Below the pieces are notes generated by a model. That model saw only the letters and a list, made by a program, of their open reading frames with translations, was not told the origin of the DNA and made no database searches. A DNA stretch of 64,000 bases from Symbiodinium natans (Eukaryota; Sar; Dinophyceae; Suessiales; Symbiodiniaceae): NCBI GenBank assembly GCA_905221605.1, contig CAJNDS010002511.1, positions 22,501 to 86,500 of the forward strand, in the 5' to 3' direction. This document shows positions 45,780 through 56,434 of this stretch, one piece after another. Position 1 is the stretch's first letter, and every line of letters begins with the position of its first letter. The translations under genes were made by a program, and so were the position numbers.

Positions 45780-47522
45780 TCTCACTCTCGGACACTCCGC
45801 GCAAGGTCGTTTGAAGGAAGGGGCTTCAAAGAAGCGCCCCCGCCCCCTCTCTTGTGATTCCAAGCTTCCCCCAACCCTGAGCCCGGAAGTTCCCTGGTTC
45901 CCAGCAGAGCCGCAGTTCTATGCAGTTCTGTTTCCCAAAATTCCGAAACCTGCGCAGAATGTCCCAGATGAGAGAGCCAACCGGGCTCACCTGATCCCTT
46001 AAGGACCAGGACCAGAGACGGCCTGTGCGGCGCACTCCAACGCTTGCTTTGTCAGGGTGTTTCCTGGGCTCCTGGGTCAGTTCCGTGGTGTGAGAAGAGC
46101 TCGAAGCTCGCCCTCGTGCCCTCCGGAGCCACCTAACTACCCCTGCTGAACTACATACTACCTTTTATGATGTTTGCTTGCAGCCATCCGGGAAAGAGGC
46201 CTAAAAATCGTGCATTTTTGCATGTCAGGCGCCCGAAGTGCTTTCAAAGAGAAGGGGGCCAAGATGCCAAGATGCCTGGAATGCGCAAGGGGCTCATGAA
46301 AACTTGCTTTAAGTCCAAATCGTATATTAACAAAAGCTCAACAACACATTACGTAGACACACTGCCACCCATACCCTTCCTTTGCTGTGCTGCAGACCCT
46401 CTCAGGCATGAAAAGCATAAAGCGCCATCTCAGCTGGAAGCTGAAAGGGCCTGGCCACTGCCCCGCTCACTCTTGCTCCACGTTGTCGATGCCTTGTGGT
46501 GCTGAGCCATCTAAACCCTGAATTTCAAAGTTCTTTTTTTCAACCCAGACTCGGAGCATCAGCTGGGACCACCAATCCCCACATTTGCACGGGCAAGCAG
46601 CGGAGAAACCCTAAACCCTATACCGAAAATCCGTAACCCTCAACTCGTTGGGGGCTTCGAAGCAGAGTTTGAGGTTTTGATGTCGACCAGAGCCTTGGAC
46701 CTCTGCACAGAGCTTACCCTGACGACATCATCCTGAACTCTGGATCCTTACACCGAAGTTTCCTGCCAAGATCACACCCTTTCGGAACCCCCAGGGTTTA
46801 GGGTTTTCGGTTTAGGGTTTAGGGTTTAAACCAAACCAACCACCCCACAGCAAAGATCCCAGATAACAACTGGCAGAAAAAATGCTCTTCAACTCTCCTG
46901 CGACTTAGCAGCTGAGGACAGGCTCCCACGCACGGCCGTTTGAAGGAGAGTCTGCCAGGACGGAAGAAGCAAGAGATTCAGAGCCCTATTTTCGGTAGTG
47001 CTCATACTATATAGACATACATATATACACATGTGTGTATCTACATATATGTGTGTATGTACATATGTAGATATGTGCATATCTATTGTGTTGGGCGTCC
47101 TTTTGAGGGTACTAGTCGTACAAATCTACGCTGTCCCACCTTCATATCATCAACGACACTCGAGTCTCGTAGTGCTAGTGATACAAGCCCTACTTCATAT
47201 GGGAAATCTTCTGCGAGTCTGGTGGCCGGGTTTCTGTGGATCAAGGTTGCGGGGATTTCGTGGACTGGAAGCTTGAAGGCCTCAAGGCTATTTGGGGATA
47301 CATAGTTTGTATGGATACCTCGGGGTTTCCGAAGATGAGGGTCACACCTGAATATAGCAGAATCCTAATTCAACCCTCAGGCCGGGATCTGCTGCATGGC
47401 TGGAGGCCTTTGCAGCCGCAGGGTTTGGAGTTCTGGGTGGTTGGGTGATTTCGCGAGACATCTGAAATCCCTGGGCAGAACAAAGACCCAAAACACCCAC
47501 ACCCTAAACCTAAACCCCAGAC
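45780..47522. other. Mostly unassigned; one weak plus exon
   Basis: Between CCCTAAACCCTATAC (46607) and TTTAGGGTTTTCGG (46796) the plus strand reads GGFEAEFEVLMSTRALDLCT near 46651-46731, with no clear splice sites. A TA-rich microsatellite lies at 47005-47080. Nothing else is supported. Confidence 0.3.
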
Positions 47523-47582
47523 CTCCCTGAGCTTGGGGTGCGGTTTACCCTGAGCCCTCCCAAGGCCCAGGACACTGAAGAC
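47523..47582 (-). CDS. Candidate 20-codon exon
   Basis: 60 nt, phase 0 at both ends, after GTCTAAG and before GAG|GTCTGGGGTTTAGG. It encodes VFSVLGLGRAQGKPHPKLRE. TTTAGG-like DNA directly follows the donor. Function unknown. Confidence 0.5.
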
Positions 47583-49154
47583 CTTAGACAACAAACGAAA
47601 CCCTTACCCCCTCCAGCCCCGCGCCGCCGAAAAAGCAATCATTATGATACCTTCATGACATGCAACAGCTAGTTATGTATGTGTATACCGTTATACCTAA
47701 AAATAAAATATCTATATATGTTTCTGCATGTGCAGGGTTAAAGATATGTACATATCTATATACGTGTAGATACGGATACTATATTAATATCTGTATATAC
47801 ATATACACATGGAGATGCGCTCAAGGCCCTGAGCCTGGCAGTTCCTCCTCCACAACATCCACCATGCCAGGCACCGTATCTCCTGTGGCTGGGTGATGGC
47901 TTGAGGGTCCGGCTGGACATATGTTCGCTCCCGCATAGCTGGGCACAAGCCCGCTACAGGGATGTCCGCGTGTGAGGCCATGAAGGGGGATCGTGGTGAG
48001 CTAATATAGGCGCCTGAATGAATAGAATGGGGTTTTGGGGGTTATTAGAATAGAAACAAAGGGACCAAAAGGGAACACTAGTAGTAATTATTCCGACCCC
48101 TTTCTGAAACAGCTGGAGCACGGCATTGTGAGCCCTGGCCAAACCATCTTTGGCTTGCAGCCCAGTTCTGTTGCCGGTCCTGGTGGGCCATGGTAGCTGA
48201 GAGGTGGGCTCCTGACGCGAGCATGCTGCCCAAGGCCTCTCTCTCTCTCTCGCGCTCCCGGTACGTTACACTGTACATCCTTGCCCTCCCTCTCCCCTCA
48301 GGAAGTTGCAATGCTTGGCGCGCAGGAAGCACGTGCAGGAACTCCAAGCACACGCTCTGACGGTGCGCGGTTCTTAGGACTCCAGGGTCTGAGGCTGAGG
48401 CGACAACAGGGGGACCCGAGCTCAGAAACCCTCCTCAATCCCACATGTGGCCGTCTATCCTAGCTCCAGAGCCGTCTCGGAAGGTCTCTGCTGAGCAGAG
48501 TAAGACAAAGTAGACTCCACCCGAACACCCAAGACAAACCAATTGAATCCCTTCCCCCCTAATATTCTCCCCCCACTTCCGGTAAAGAAAAAAAGGAAGT
48601 TTAGTATTTGGGGGGGGGGTTCTTGTTGTTGTTGTTGTCCGATTGTTGGCTCAGTTATCGAGCAGGTTTCAAGGCTTAGGGCTACTAGGTTTCAGGCTTC
48701 CCCCGCCCGTAGTCCTGTAGAGATTTTAAAGGGGCGACTGCCGGACGGGAAAGTTAGAGGTGTATCAGTCAGAGGGGGGAAGGGAAGTCTAACCCAGAAG
48801 CTCAGATCCTCAATCTGAACCGGTCCTGTTCGGTGGCGATGACTGCTTGCCGCTGTCAGGGCTTGGAACGATGCCCTGACGAATCAGGCCATGAGTGGTT
48901 TAAAAGGGTTTAGGGTTGAGGGGTTTGGCTTCAAGTCAAAGACGCTTTGAGCTGAGCTTCAGAGATTTCAATCCCTAAGCCCTAAACCTAAACCCTAAGC
49001 CCCGGGCCTCGAGGCTATGTCTATGAACCCTTTGGCCCTTCATGGCTCGGGATGGCCTGATGGACCCAAGGGCCCCCAACCCTCTATGGGCCACCTATAA
49101 CCGGTGCAGGGTTTGTAGTTTGAATAACAAACCCTTCCAGCTATCCCCACGCTC
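47583..49154. other. Mostly unassigned
   Basis: TA-rich microsatellites at 47700-47810. A minus-strand frame at 48078-48353 (SATMAHQDRQQNWAASQRWF) includes a CT/GA microsatellite and is only weakly coding. Poly-G at 48610-48619. TTTAGGG at 48908 and CCCTAAA at 48973-49000. Confidence 0.35.
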
Positions 49155-49411
49155 CATGCCGTTTCGACACGCGCCTTGAGCGGCGAGCTGTCCTGCAGAG
49201 GCGGCGGTGCGGAATGCCTCCGCGGTTGCGGCTTCTCGTCCGCTCTCGCAAGAGTCTTTAGCTGGCTGAGCCACTCTGCCAGGATGTGCGCTATGAGCAG
49301 CGTTAAAGACAACTGCGCAAGAGCTAACCGCCAGATTTTGCAAACTGAAGCAATGTTTTGCACCACACACGCATACCAGTCATCATGCGCTAGGGCTTCG
49401 GGTTCCGACAC
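49155..49411 (-). CDS. Membrane protein exon
   Basis: About 86 codons, reading SEPEALAHDDWYACVVQNIA, then a strong transmembrane helix (LAQLSLTLLIAHILAEWLSQ), then a basic proline-rich stretch (LARADEKPQPRRHSAPPPLQ). A donor at AGC|GTGGGG is likely. TTTAGGG-like DNA (49418-49438) flanks its upstream side. One of the best-looking coding stretches in the window. Family unknown. Confidence 0.6.
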
Positions 49412-50612
49412 CGATGGTAAGGCTTAAAGGTTGAGGGTAGTCCGAGGAACTGAAACCAGCAAGCAAAGCTACTGTGGCTTTTGGCAGGGGTCTCTTTACC
49501 CCCCCCCCCCCCTAATTCCCTGTTCCATTGCAACTCCCCAAGTCACTGAGACACCGACCTGCCCTAACCTGAGTCCGAATCGTCGAAGACAACCGAAGCC
49601 GACTCCAACATCTGTATGTATACTTATATTATCTGAGCGTATAGTATATATTATAGGATCGTAGGAGACAAATGTACATATGAGTATATATATATATACA
49701 TATGCATATGAAACAATATGCATATGTATATACATATATACACGTACATGCCCGCAACTTCAAACTGGGCACTGCTCGATATTGCTCAGGCGGCTGAGGA
49801 CGCTGAGGCCACGGGGCAGCTGCCTCAAATGCACTTTTGGGGCCCGGATTCAACTCTTCCGAAGGGTTTGGTTTAGGCCCTCTTTCACTTGGAGCCCGAG
49901 CAAAAATCACAACTCTAGTTGTTTCTGCGGAATTTTAGTACCAAAAACTGGAAATTAGTCCAAAGTGCCCCTAAGACCCCCTGAACCTTATACTTCGTAG
50001 GTCGGGCCCGAGTCGGACTCAGCGCCCAGCTTCTTACCGGCGCCACTCGCACCAGACAGGCTCTCTGAACGAGGCCCTGTATTCCTTGGGTTCAGTTGTT
50101 GAGCCTTGTGTGCTTGAGGTCTCTCTTGCAGCAGACGTATGCAAGCGAACGAGTTGCAAGCTCAGGATTTCGGGTGTCGGTGCAGGGCTTGCGGATCTAC
50201 AGATCAAGGTCGTCGAACAAGTTATCCGTCTGTGGATCTTCCACGCCCAAATCCCTACAAGCCTTAGAAAAGCCTTCACAAAAACGTCCCTGTCCCTCAA
50301 ACTGCACTCCCCCCAACCCTAAACCCCAACAAGGCCAGCTTCGACTGCTTCTGAACCAGAAGCCCTCGGACGATGCTGGACATTCGCCTGCCGCATCGTT
50401 CTGAATTAGGGTCCATCAGGTGTCATTCTTCTTAATGGAAGGTATATTCTACGGGATATTTGTGCTCTGAGCAGGGGCCTGCGCGTGTCTGCTGCAAAGC
50501 CCCGCTGGCGCACGCACGATCCAACATGCTCTCTGACCTATTCTGTACGAACAATGCCAAGCCGGGCAGTTCCAAAGCCCTGCGCGGCAATCCGAAACCC
50601 CAAACCCTAAAC
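49412..50612. other. TA microsatellite and ambiguous frames
   Basis: Poly-C at 49500-49512; (TA)/(CATA) at 49640-49745. At 50034-50320 both strands give protein-like frames (plus: RISGVGAGLADLQIKVVEQV; minus: VFVKAFLRLVGIWAWKIHRR), so neither is annotated. Confidence 0.35.
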
Positions 50613-50806
50613 CCTTTTGAGCAACGGACTTTGGGGGCTGTCGGCAAACATGCAACTTCTCAGAAGTCACATCACGCAATCTGACGCAAACTGTGCTATA
50701 TGGCGCGTGCATCACGAGGCATGAACTAAACCCTAAACCCTGAACCCTAAACCCTAAATGGTCCATTGCCTGAACTAAACTTGACCAGAGTTCAGGTTTG
50801 CAGACG
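50613..50806 (-). CDS. Two exon pieces separated by a 27-nt telomeric tract
   Basis: Piece 50753-50806 (after TTGTAG) encodes VCKPELWSSLVQAMDHL. Piece 50613-50725 encodes VMHAPYSTVCVRLRDVTSEK and LHVCRQPPKSVAQK, ending GG|GTTTAGGG. The 27 nt between them (50726-50752) are four degenerate TTTAGGG units that start GT and end AG. The frame is open both with and without them. Function unknown. Confidence 0.5.
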
Positions 50807-50954
50807 CTACAATGAAGACCCCGGACTAAAATGCAGGGAACCGCAAAGGGTAAGACCCCAAAAAAACAAAACCTAACAAAGCACCGAATCCCAAACCCGA
50901 AGATACCCACAAGGTCCCACAAGCCTCAAGCCCTACTTGAAGGGAACCTATGTC

Positions 50955-51125
50955 ATAACCTTTTTCAAGGTACTTATGACCCTACTTGTAACACTACTTA
51001 CAATTAAGGTACTTATATAACCCTGCTTACAATTAAGGTACTTATAACCCTACTTACCTTCTTACAATTAAGGTACTTATATAACCCTGCTTAGAATTAA
51101 GGTACTTATAACCCTACTTACAACT
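50955..51125. repeat. Tandem repeats of about 25-30 bp
   Basis: Four to five copies of TTACAATTAAGGTACTTATA followed by TAACCCT(G/A)CTTA, with spacing alternating between a longer and a shorter form. Confidence 0.85.
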
Positions 51126-51153
51126 ACCCATGATCCTTCAAGTCTCGGCCCAC

Positions 51154-51228
51154 CTCCCGGCTGAGTAGGTCCGTTGCTTCTCCGGACGAGAGTGCTTGGT
51201 GCTCATCTGCGGAGCTGCCTGCGGGGCT
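51154..51228 (-). CDS. Well-bounded candidate exon
   Basis: 75 nt, phase 0 at both ends, after CTGCAACAG and before GAG|GTGGGC. It encodes SPAGSSADEHQALSSGEATD and LLSRE. Four CCCTAAA units (sense) stand immediately before the acceptor (51238-51267). Acidic, Ser-rich, likely a linker. Function unknown. Confidence 0.6.
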
Positions 51229-51420
51229 CTGTTGCAGGGGGTTTAGGGTTTAGGGTTTAGGGTTTAGAAAACAAAGCTACTGTGGTACACTCCGACTCAG
51301 GTATGTAAAGCAGCCACAATGCAAGCTGAGCAGATGGATTTGTTTCCGACATCTTGACCCACCCGACGCGACACCAAGAAAACCCTCCCCCAAACGACTT
51401 GTACGACTTGATTCGGCCTG

Positions 51421-51700
51421 TTGCTGCTTGACGCTGTACCAGAGGTACTTGCCTCACAACTCGAGCTCATGACACTTGGTGTCTCAACTGAGGTCTTGGA
51501 ACCACATGCTGATCCCATTGAAGGGACCTGGCAAGGATGTGCTTCTGGATCCGGATTACGGGGTTTCCCCCCAAGGTCCCCCTGTCTTCCCCAGTGCCCC
51601 GGGCTGTTGGCGGCCGCTTCGGCCCGCTTGCGGCAGCGGCAGCAGGCCGAACACCAGGCATCCGAAGCACGCTTCCTGGCCCAAGGATTGCGCGGGCTTG
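51421..51700 (+). CDS. Candidate plus-strand coding stretch
   Basis: The frame reads LLDAVPEVLASQLELMTLGV, STEVLEPHADPIEGTWQGCA, then after a poor middle AAASARLRQRQQAEHQASEA and RFLAQG with strong third-position GC. The middle is probably an intron. It would be transcribed divergently from the exon at 51154-51228. Confidence 0.4.
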
Positions 51701-52244
51701 GACTTTATGGGCTTTATAGGGCCTTCCGTCTCGAAAGGAAAGAGGGGGGGGGGAAGCGTTTAAGTGCTTAACGCTTCCTTTCTTCCTGCCTTTCTGCCTT
51801 CCCTCCAGCCGACAACATTTCTTTCGCTATGGCCCTTTGGATTGGGGCGGAGGGCTTCATAAGAGGACTGGCTATACGCCTTGGGGGGGTCTCGGATGAA
51901 AGGCAACTCACGCGAGGCCTGCATCTTGTAACAGGGGCTTCGAGGTTTCAGGGGAGAGTGAGCTGGACGAGGCCACGCTTGCGAAAAGAGGTGTGTGGGT
52001 CTAGAGATGTGTAACAGTGCAGAGTCTACGGTACGAAGGTCAAAAGGAGCCCTTCTGGAAATCAAGTGCTCTAGGAGTATCTCATAGTATCTCACAGTAT
52101 CTCGCTTGAAGTTGAAGGACCATTTTTGGGGTCAGGTATTGGGACCCTTGCAGTATTGACTCTAGCTATGGTGGCCCCTTTGTTTTGAGCAGTGGAGCCA
52201 CTCAAGGCATGTCTTGCGCAGTAAAGCGTAACTCCCCAGAAAAC

Positions 52245-52422
52245 CTTCGAGCGCACCCAACATCCCGGGCCCCACTGCCTGACGCTGTGGGCGAAAGCAA
52301 TGCGGGAACGTTCGCGCTGAAAGCTGCGATAACGGTTGTGGTACGCCTGGGCGTAGCCTGGTCCAGGCCGATCACTACAGCAAGACCGAAGCCCGAAGCT
52401 TCAGCAGCTTTGGAAAGGGTGG
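52245..52422 (-). CDS. Candidate exon
   Basis: 178 nt after GACTAG and before AAG|GTTTTCTGGGG. It encodes GFGLAVVIGLDQATPRRTTT, VIAAFSANVPALLSPTASGS and GARDVGCAR. The first part is hydrophobic. The donor again resembles a decayed GTTTAGGG. Function unknown. Confidence 0.5.
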
Positions 52423-52759
52423 CTAGTCCATGATCCCAACTCCTAACTGCACAAACAGAAGGGCAAAAGGGAAAAATCCAGAGCCCCACGCGGCCAAGCA
52501 GAGGGTCGTGCACAGCACCATGCCAGCCCCGCTACACCAATGGTCCGGGCAGCTTTCTGAAAGAATGCCGATGAAGATGTTCCTTGGCAGTTCCGCTGTT
52601 TAGCACGTGGCCCATCCTTGAGATTATCATATGAATACTGACATCAAGGGAACTGCCCGAACAGAAACTGGGGCATGAGGCAGGTGATCTTAGAAGTATG
52701 TCTAAGAAGTCTGTTCAGGGCTACAAGCAGTTTTGCAAATGCTCCATTGCGCCCTAAGC

Positions 52760-52821
52760 GGCATCATCACCACGGTCATCAGGAGGCCGGAAATCATGCC
52801 AAGTACGGCCGCCAAGTCCTT
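52760..52821 (-). CDS. Candidate membrane-helix exon
   Basis: After CACCAAG the minus strand reads KDLAAVLGMISGLLMTVVMM, a clear transmembrane helix with high third-position GC. The 3' end may be a GC donor (CC|GCTTAGGG). On the plus strand the same region falls inside an open frame of low quality. Confidence 0.4.
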
Positions 52822-53736
52822 CTTGGTGTCCTTCCGTGTCGAAGGCTTTCCCCGATGTATGCGCTTGCGCGAGCCTCGGACCTAGTTTTGCATCACTCAA
52901 TAGAGTCTTCGCATTGCAAGAAGCGCAACAATTGTGAAATTACAGGGGCTCTTGAACTTGTAGTTGAAAGTGGTCATGAACAACTTGGGTCTAAGGTGAT
53001 CACTGCCATTATTCCCATTGCGCTAGACTGGCGTCCCTCAGCCCTTCTTCACCCAACTCCTGCGTGTTCCACACAGAATGCTCGAGGTCACTCAAGAAGC
53101 CGAGGCGATAGATCACATAGAACGACTCCAGAACTCTCTCCTTTGCACACGCGCTGGCTTGACATTGGCGTTCAGGGCTTGCATCAGACAAGCCATTGTG
53201 GACGTTCAGTGTTTCCACACAAAAGCCCTTAAACCTTGAACTCGAGACTGCCGACTCTAAACTGGGTCTTCTTTCTTTTGGAATAATACGCGGATCGCTT
53301 TATCAGGGTTGATGGAACCCCAAAAAACACCGAAAGCCTCCAGGAAGAGTCCTGGCTTGAGGTAGTGTAAGAGGGCTTGCGGCATCATCGTTCCCAAGTC
53401 TGCCCCTCCAGACTTTTGTCAACAAGGAGCTCTCTGACTGGAGAAAAAAGTGCAAGCAACTCGCCTCACCTCCTTATAAGAGGGTTGCAAAGCACAGGCC
53501 AAGCCTCGGAAGACTAGCTCCTCAACCCGAACCCTCAACCCTTTCCAGGGGGTCTACGGGACTTGGGCTTCCCGAAACCCCCCCCCGGTCCGAGGAACCG
53601 CCCCAGTGAGTCCGAGCGCGATGTACGCGTTGGTGAAGGCACAGCATGCAACCAACCTTGGCCAGACGGCCTTTTCTGTGTAGATGGGCTATGCTTCGAA
53701 ACCTTTGAACTTCGAGGCCCCAAACCCTACGTAAAC

Positions 53737-54028
53737 CCACAAACGCAACCATTGGCGCCCTGGCTGAGGAACGACTCGACTTTGGACCCACCGAGCTCTA
53801 AACGCTTTTGGGTTAGGGCTTCTTTTCACCCTTTAGGGCTTATATTACCTCTTGGGGCTTGGGGTTTAGGACCCCAATGCTGCAAAGGAGCAGGATTGCA
53901 GCGAACATCCGCGACGAGATCCTGGACATGGATAGGTTCTGTGGTCGTTCTTCGTAAGGAGTTATGGGAACTGAGTGCCCTGAGCCCTGCGCTACTGTAC
54001 TCAGAAGCAAGGAGTCGCTCACAAAGCC
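53737..54028 (-). CDS. Two-exon gene fragment with a membrane helix
   Basis: Exon 53873-54028 (after GTCTCAG) encodes GHSVPITPYEERPQNLSMSR and the hydrophobic stretch SSRMFAAILLLCSIG, ending GGG|GTCC. Exon 53737-53797 (after GTTTAG) encodes SSVGPKSSRSSARAPMVAFV, ending GG|GTTTACG. Both junctions are phase 0 across the 75-nt intron 53798-53872, which is made largely of CCTAAACCCC-like units. A second frame in the first exon is also open. The phase agreement favours the one given. Confidence 0.5.
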
Positions 54029-54889
54029 CTGAGACTGCGGCAGGGAGGGCCCCAAGCACAGACAGCCCAACACTCCGGGTTTGCGGGTTTAGGGTTTCGT
54101 GGTTTAGGAATGCATGCCTTCGATCGTACTAGGACCCTTTTTCAAGCTCGTAAAGGGCTTCTCCTGTTAGGAAGAACATGTATATCCATCCAAGCCGCAG
54201 CGCCCGCTCGATTGGCAGCACCTGCTGCCATAAGTTAAACCGGGCCGGGGGGACTGGGATCTATTTCTCAGGGGTCAGTGAAGTATAGAGTTCTAAAGGG
54301 AGTTCAAGGGGGGAGATGTAGTAGGTACCTACCCCCCAATGAACCCCCCCTGCCTTAAGAACCCGAAAAGTAAATATGGAAAAAAATAATGTTTGGCTCT
54401 GATTCGTAAACCCCCCCGCTAAAAAAATCAATGGAATGGTAGGGTAGGAATCTTAACCCCTTTCCATTTACAAAGTGTTCTGGTGTTTAGCTTTGGCACT
54501 CGGCCCTGAAGCTGATCTTTTTTTGCTTTGGGGGGGGGGGGGGGGTTTGGGGGTGTGGGGGGAGAGGAACTGTTCATTCTCCTTCTTCCGAGCGAGTTTT
54601 GTTATCAACTCGCTCTGTTGCGAGATTGCGATCCACCTTACCCATTGGAACGCAACCTTTGTGTTCCATGCTTGGTAGTTGGGACCAGAGTTTTTCAGTT
54701 TCAGCAAGAGATGTGCTCAGGCTGCACATCCAAGCCAAGCAACTGAAGCAAGGCTCAAGGCTCAAAAGGTTTCGGGTCTTAGGGCGATTCAGGGGTCGAA
54801 GCCCTGTCGAAGTTCTTGTCCCGATACCCCTAGCAAATCCCAAGGGCGGAAGCCCTGTGATCCTGAACCTCGGATGCTGAGAAGCCCCT
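54029..54889. other. No supported gene
   Basis: Poly-G at 54530-54546. TTTAGGG at 54085-54105. The minus-strand frame continuing from 54890 stays open to 54574 but loses coding character near 54780. Confidence 0.4.
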
Positions 54890-55213
54890 CTTGAACCGAT
54901 CGCAAGTGGCTGGCCGAGGGGGTTTTGCAGCTCAGGGAGGCCCTCATCCTTAAGAAACATCCTCACAACACCAAGCTCGGGTCTCGTGGCAAAGTTTCGC
55001 TTCTTTTCATGATGGGGTGTCCCTAAGCCTTGGCCAACCACCAGAGCAGAGGGAGTGCGCAGATGGGTTGTGCGCCCTGCCTTCTCGCCCACCCATTGGT
55101 AGCCCCGAAAGGTCGTGAGGACGTGGCCCCAGCGCAGTAGCACCGTGAAGGCCAAGAGGATACCTGCAGAATTCAATCCCAGCAATGGTGCAGGCAACGC
55201 AAGGGATCGCAAT
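54890..55213 (-). CDS. Probable membrane-protein coding stretch
   Basis: The minus strand reads SLALPAPLLGLNSAGILLAF and TVLLRWGHVLTTFRGYQWVG (one likely transmembrane helix), then ELGVVRMFLKDEGLPELQNP. It begins directly at the edge of the 73-bp palindrome. Probably one gene together with the pieces at 55290-56108. Family unknown. Confidence 0.45.
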
Positions 55214-55286
55214 GTCATGCGTCGACTATTGCGATGACAGGAAGTATTAGTAATACTTCCTGTCATCGCAATAGTCGACGCATGAC
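55214..55286. repeat. Perfect 73-bp palindrome
   Basis: Two 36-nt arms (beginning GTCATGCGTCGACTATTGCG) are exact reverse complements around a single central base. Pairing ends abruptly on both sides. It lies between two minus-strand coding pieces. Confidence 0.95.
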
Positions 55287-55289
55287 CAA

Positions 55290-55481
55290 ACAATACAAGG
55301 ATACAGGTACAGTCTCAGTAGAGGCATAAGTAGAGGTAGAAGTAGTCCTCATCGGTGGAGTGTCAGGATATGTCAGGATGAGTTGTGGGAGTGGTGGCCT
55401 TGGAGATGAATACCTGAAGTGCTCAACCGTCAACTTCACGGAACGCAAGTCCTCCGAAGAATGGATCCAAATACCCGCCAA
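55290..55481 (-). CDS. Candidate coding stretch
   Basis: Reads IWIHSSEDLRSVKLTVEHFR and YSSPRPPLPQLILTYPDTPP, then a Thr/Ser-rich stretch that runs into the palindrome. Edges undefined. Confidence 0.4.
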
Positions 55482-55508
55482 GAGGATAGGGAAACATGGG
55501 CCGGAGCG

Positions 55509-55835
55509 CTAAACTCCGTGGACGGCGCCGTCCACTGCTGACGTTCGTAGGCCAAGTCTAGGATGACGACGTAGCCTGTGCATCTTCGGGGTTCCCGGGA
55601 GTTTGGAGAGTTTCACACGATCCAGGAGAGGGCTGACCTCCTTTGCCCGGCTCTGCTCCCATGCTCCGAGAGTGGTGACCGACATTCTCGGGTTACTTAC
55701 CATGACTAATGACCTACTCCTCGTTGATGCAAGCTCTGCGAGCTGTCGCCTTGGAGCAGCTATACCAAAATGCTCAGCGGCGGCACAGCTACGAACATCC
55801 ATCCGACACTCGAGTCGAGAGACCCCTCCAGCCAA
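55509..55835 (-). CDS. Candidate coding stretch
   Basis: Reads MDVRSCAAAEHFGIAAPRRQ, LAELASTRSRSLVMVSNPRM and SVTTLGAWEQSRAKEVSPLL, then a basic tail. It is open for 108 codons with good codon character, and is probably an exon of the same gene as its neighbours. Confidence 0.5.
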   Translation of the reverse strand: MAGGVSRLECRMDVRSCAAAEHFGIAAPRRQLAELASTRSRSLVMVSNPRMSVTTLGAWEQSRAKEVSPLLDRVKLSKLPGTPKMHRLRRHPRLGLRTSAVDGAVHGV

Positions 55836-55904
55836 GTAGCCAAGTGCGCTGAAAACGATGCTACATAAGACGATAAAGCTTGAGGCCCACGCATCAAGTC
55901 CCTC

Positions 55905-56108
55905 TCACCCCACAAAGCTCTCAGCTTTGGCAACTCTAGCTCTCCAGAGCAAGGAGCTAACGCCCATGCGCACCCAGGCGACGTAGTTGGCTGCCTTGAG
56001 TTGCGGTGTTCTGCGGGTGGAAGCCAGTGGAAGCCTACGGCCACAACCGAAGCCCCGAAAGCGTAGAGCATAAGTAGCAAGTTCAATCAAGCTGAGGATT
56101 GGGCTCAA
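55905..56108 (-). CDS. Candidate membrane-protein exon
   Basis: Two frames are informative. One reads LNLLLMLYAFGASVVAVGFH (a hydrophobic segment). The next frame reads PQLKAANYVAWVRMGVSSLL and WRARVAKAESFVG. A short intron or frameshift near 56000 would join them. Upstream end of the 54.9-56.1 kb gene. Confidence 0.4.
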   Translation of the reverse strand: MSPILSLIELATYALRFRGFGCGRRLPLASTRRTPQLKAANYVAWVRMGVSSLLWRARVAKAESFVG

Positions 56109-56317
56109 GAGGGCCGGGGCTTGAACGTAAGCTTGCGAGGGGTGTGAATGGAACCCTTTTCATCCAACAGACTCTGAACACCTTGGGTGCTTGCAAGGGC
56201 TTGGAGGGTTGCTGTTAGGTGAGATTAGCCAGGTGTCCCATGGTAAGAACAAGCCAAACAATAATAGCTAGTCATAACAACTGTAGTAAGAATGACCCTA
56301 AACCCTGAGCCCTAAAC

Positions 56318-56434
56318 CCGAAGCCCCATGAAGAGAAGCATTGCCAAGAAGAAAGGGAACAACCAAAAAAACGACGCTGCGGTCCGAGGTGCTGTCATGA
56401 AGTGCTGGCGCAGCCTCGGTCGTGCTCAGCCCCA
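56318..56434 (-). CDS. Candidate exon, strand ambiguous
   Basis: Lies between CCCTAAACCCGAAG (56311) and a TTTCGGGTTTAAGGG tract (56444). The minus strand, after AAAACAG, reads LSTTEAAPALHDSTSDRSVV and FLVVPFLLGNASLHG, ending GG|GTTTAGG. The plus strand from an ATG reads MKRSIAKKKGNNQKNDAAVR. Both have fair codons. I prefer minus for its splice sites. Confidence 0.4.

Noticed and set aside
50086-50322. Plus-strand ORF with protein-like sequence
   Set aside because: The minus strand is equally plausible and the flanking heptads do not match the pattern seen at other exons; left unannotated.
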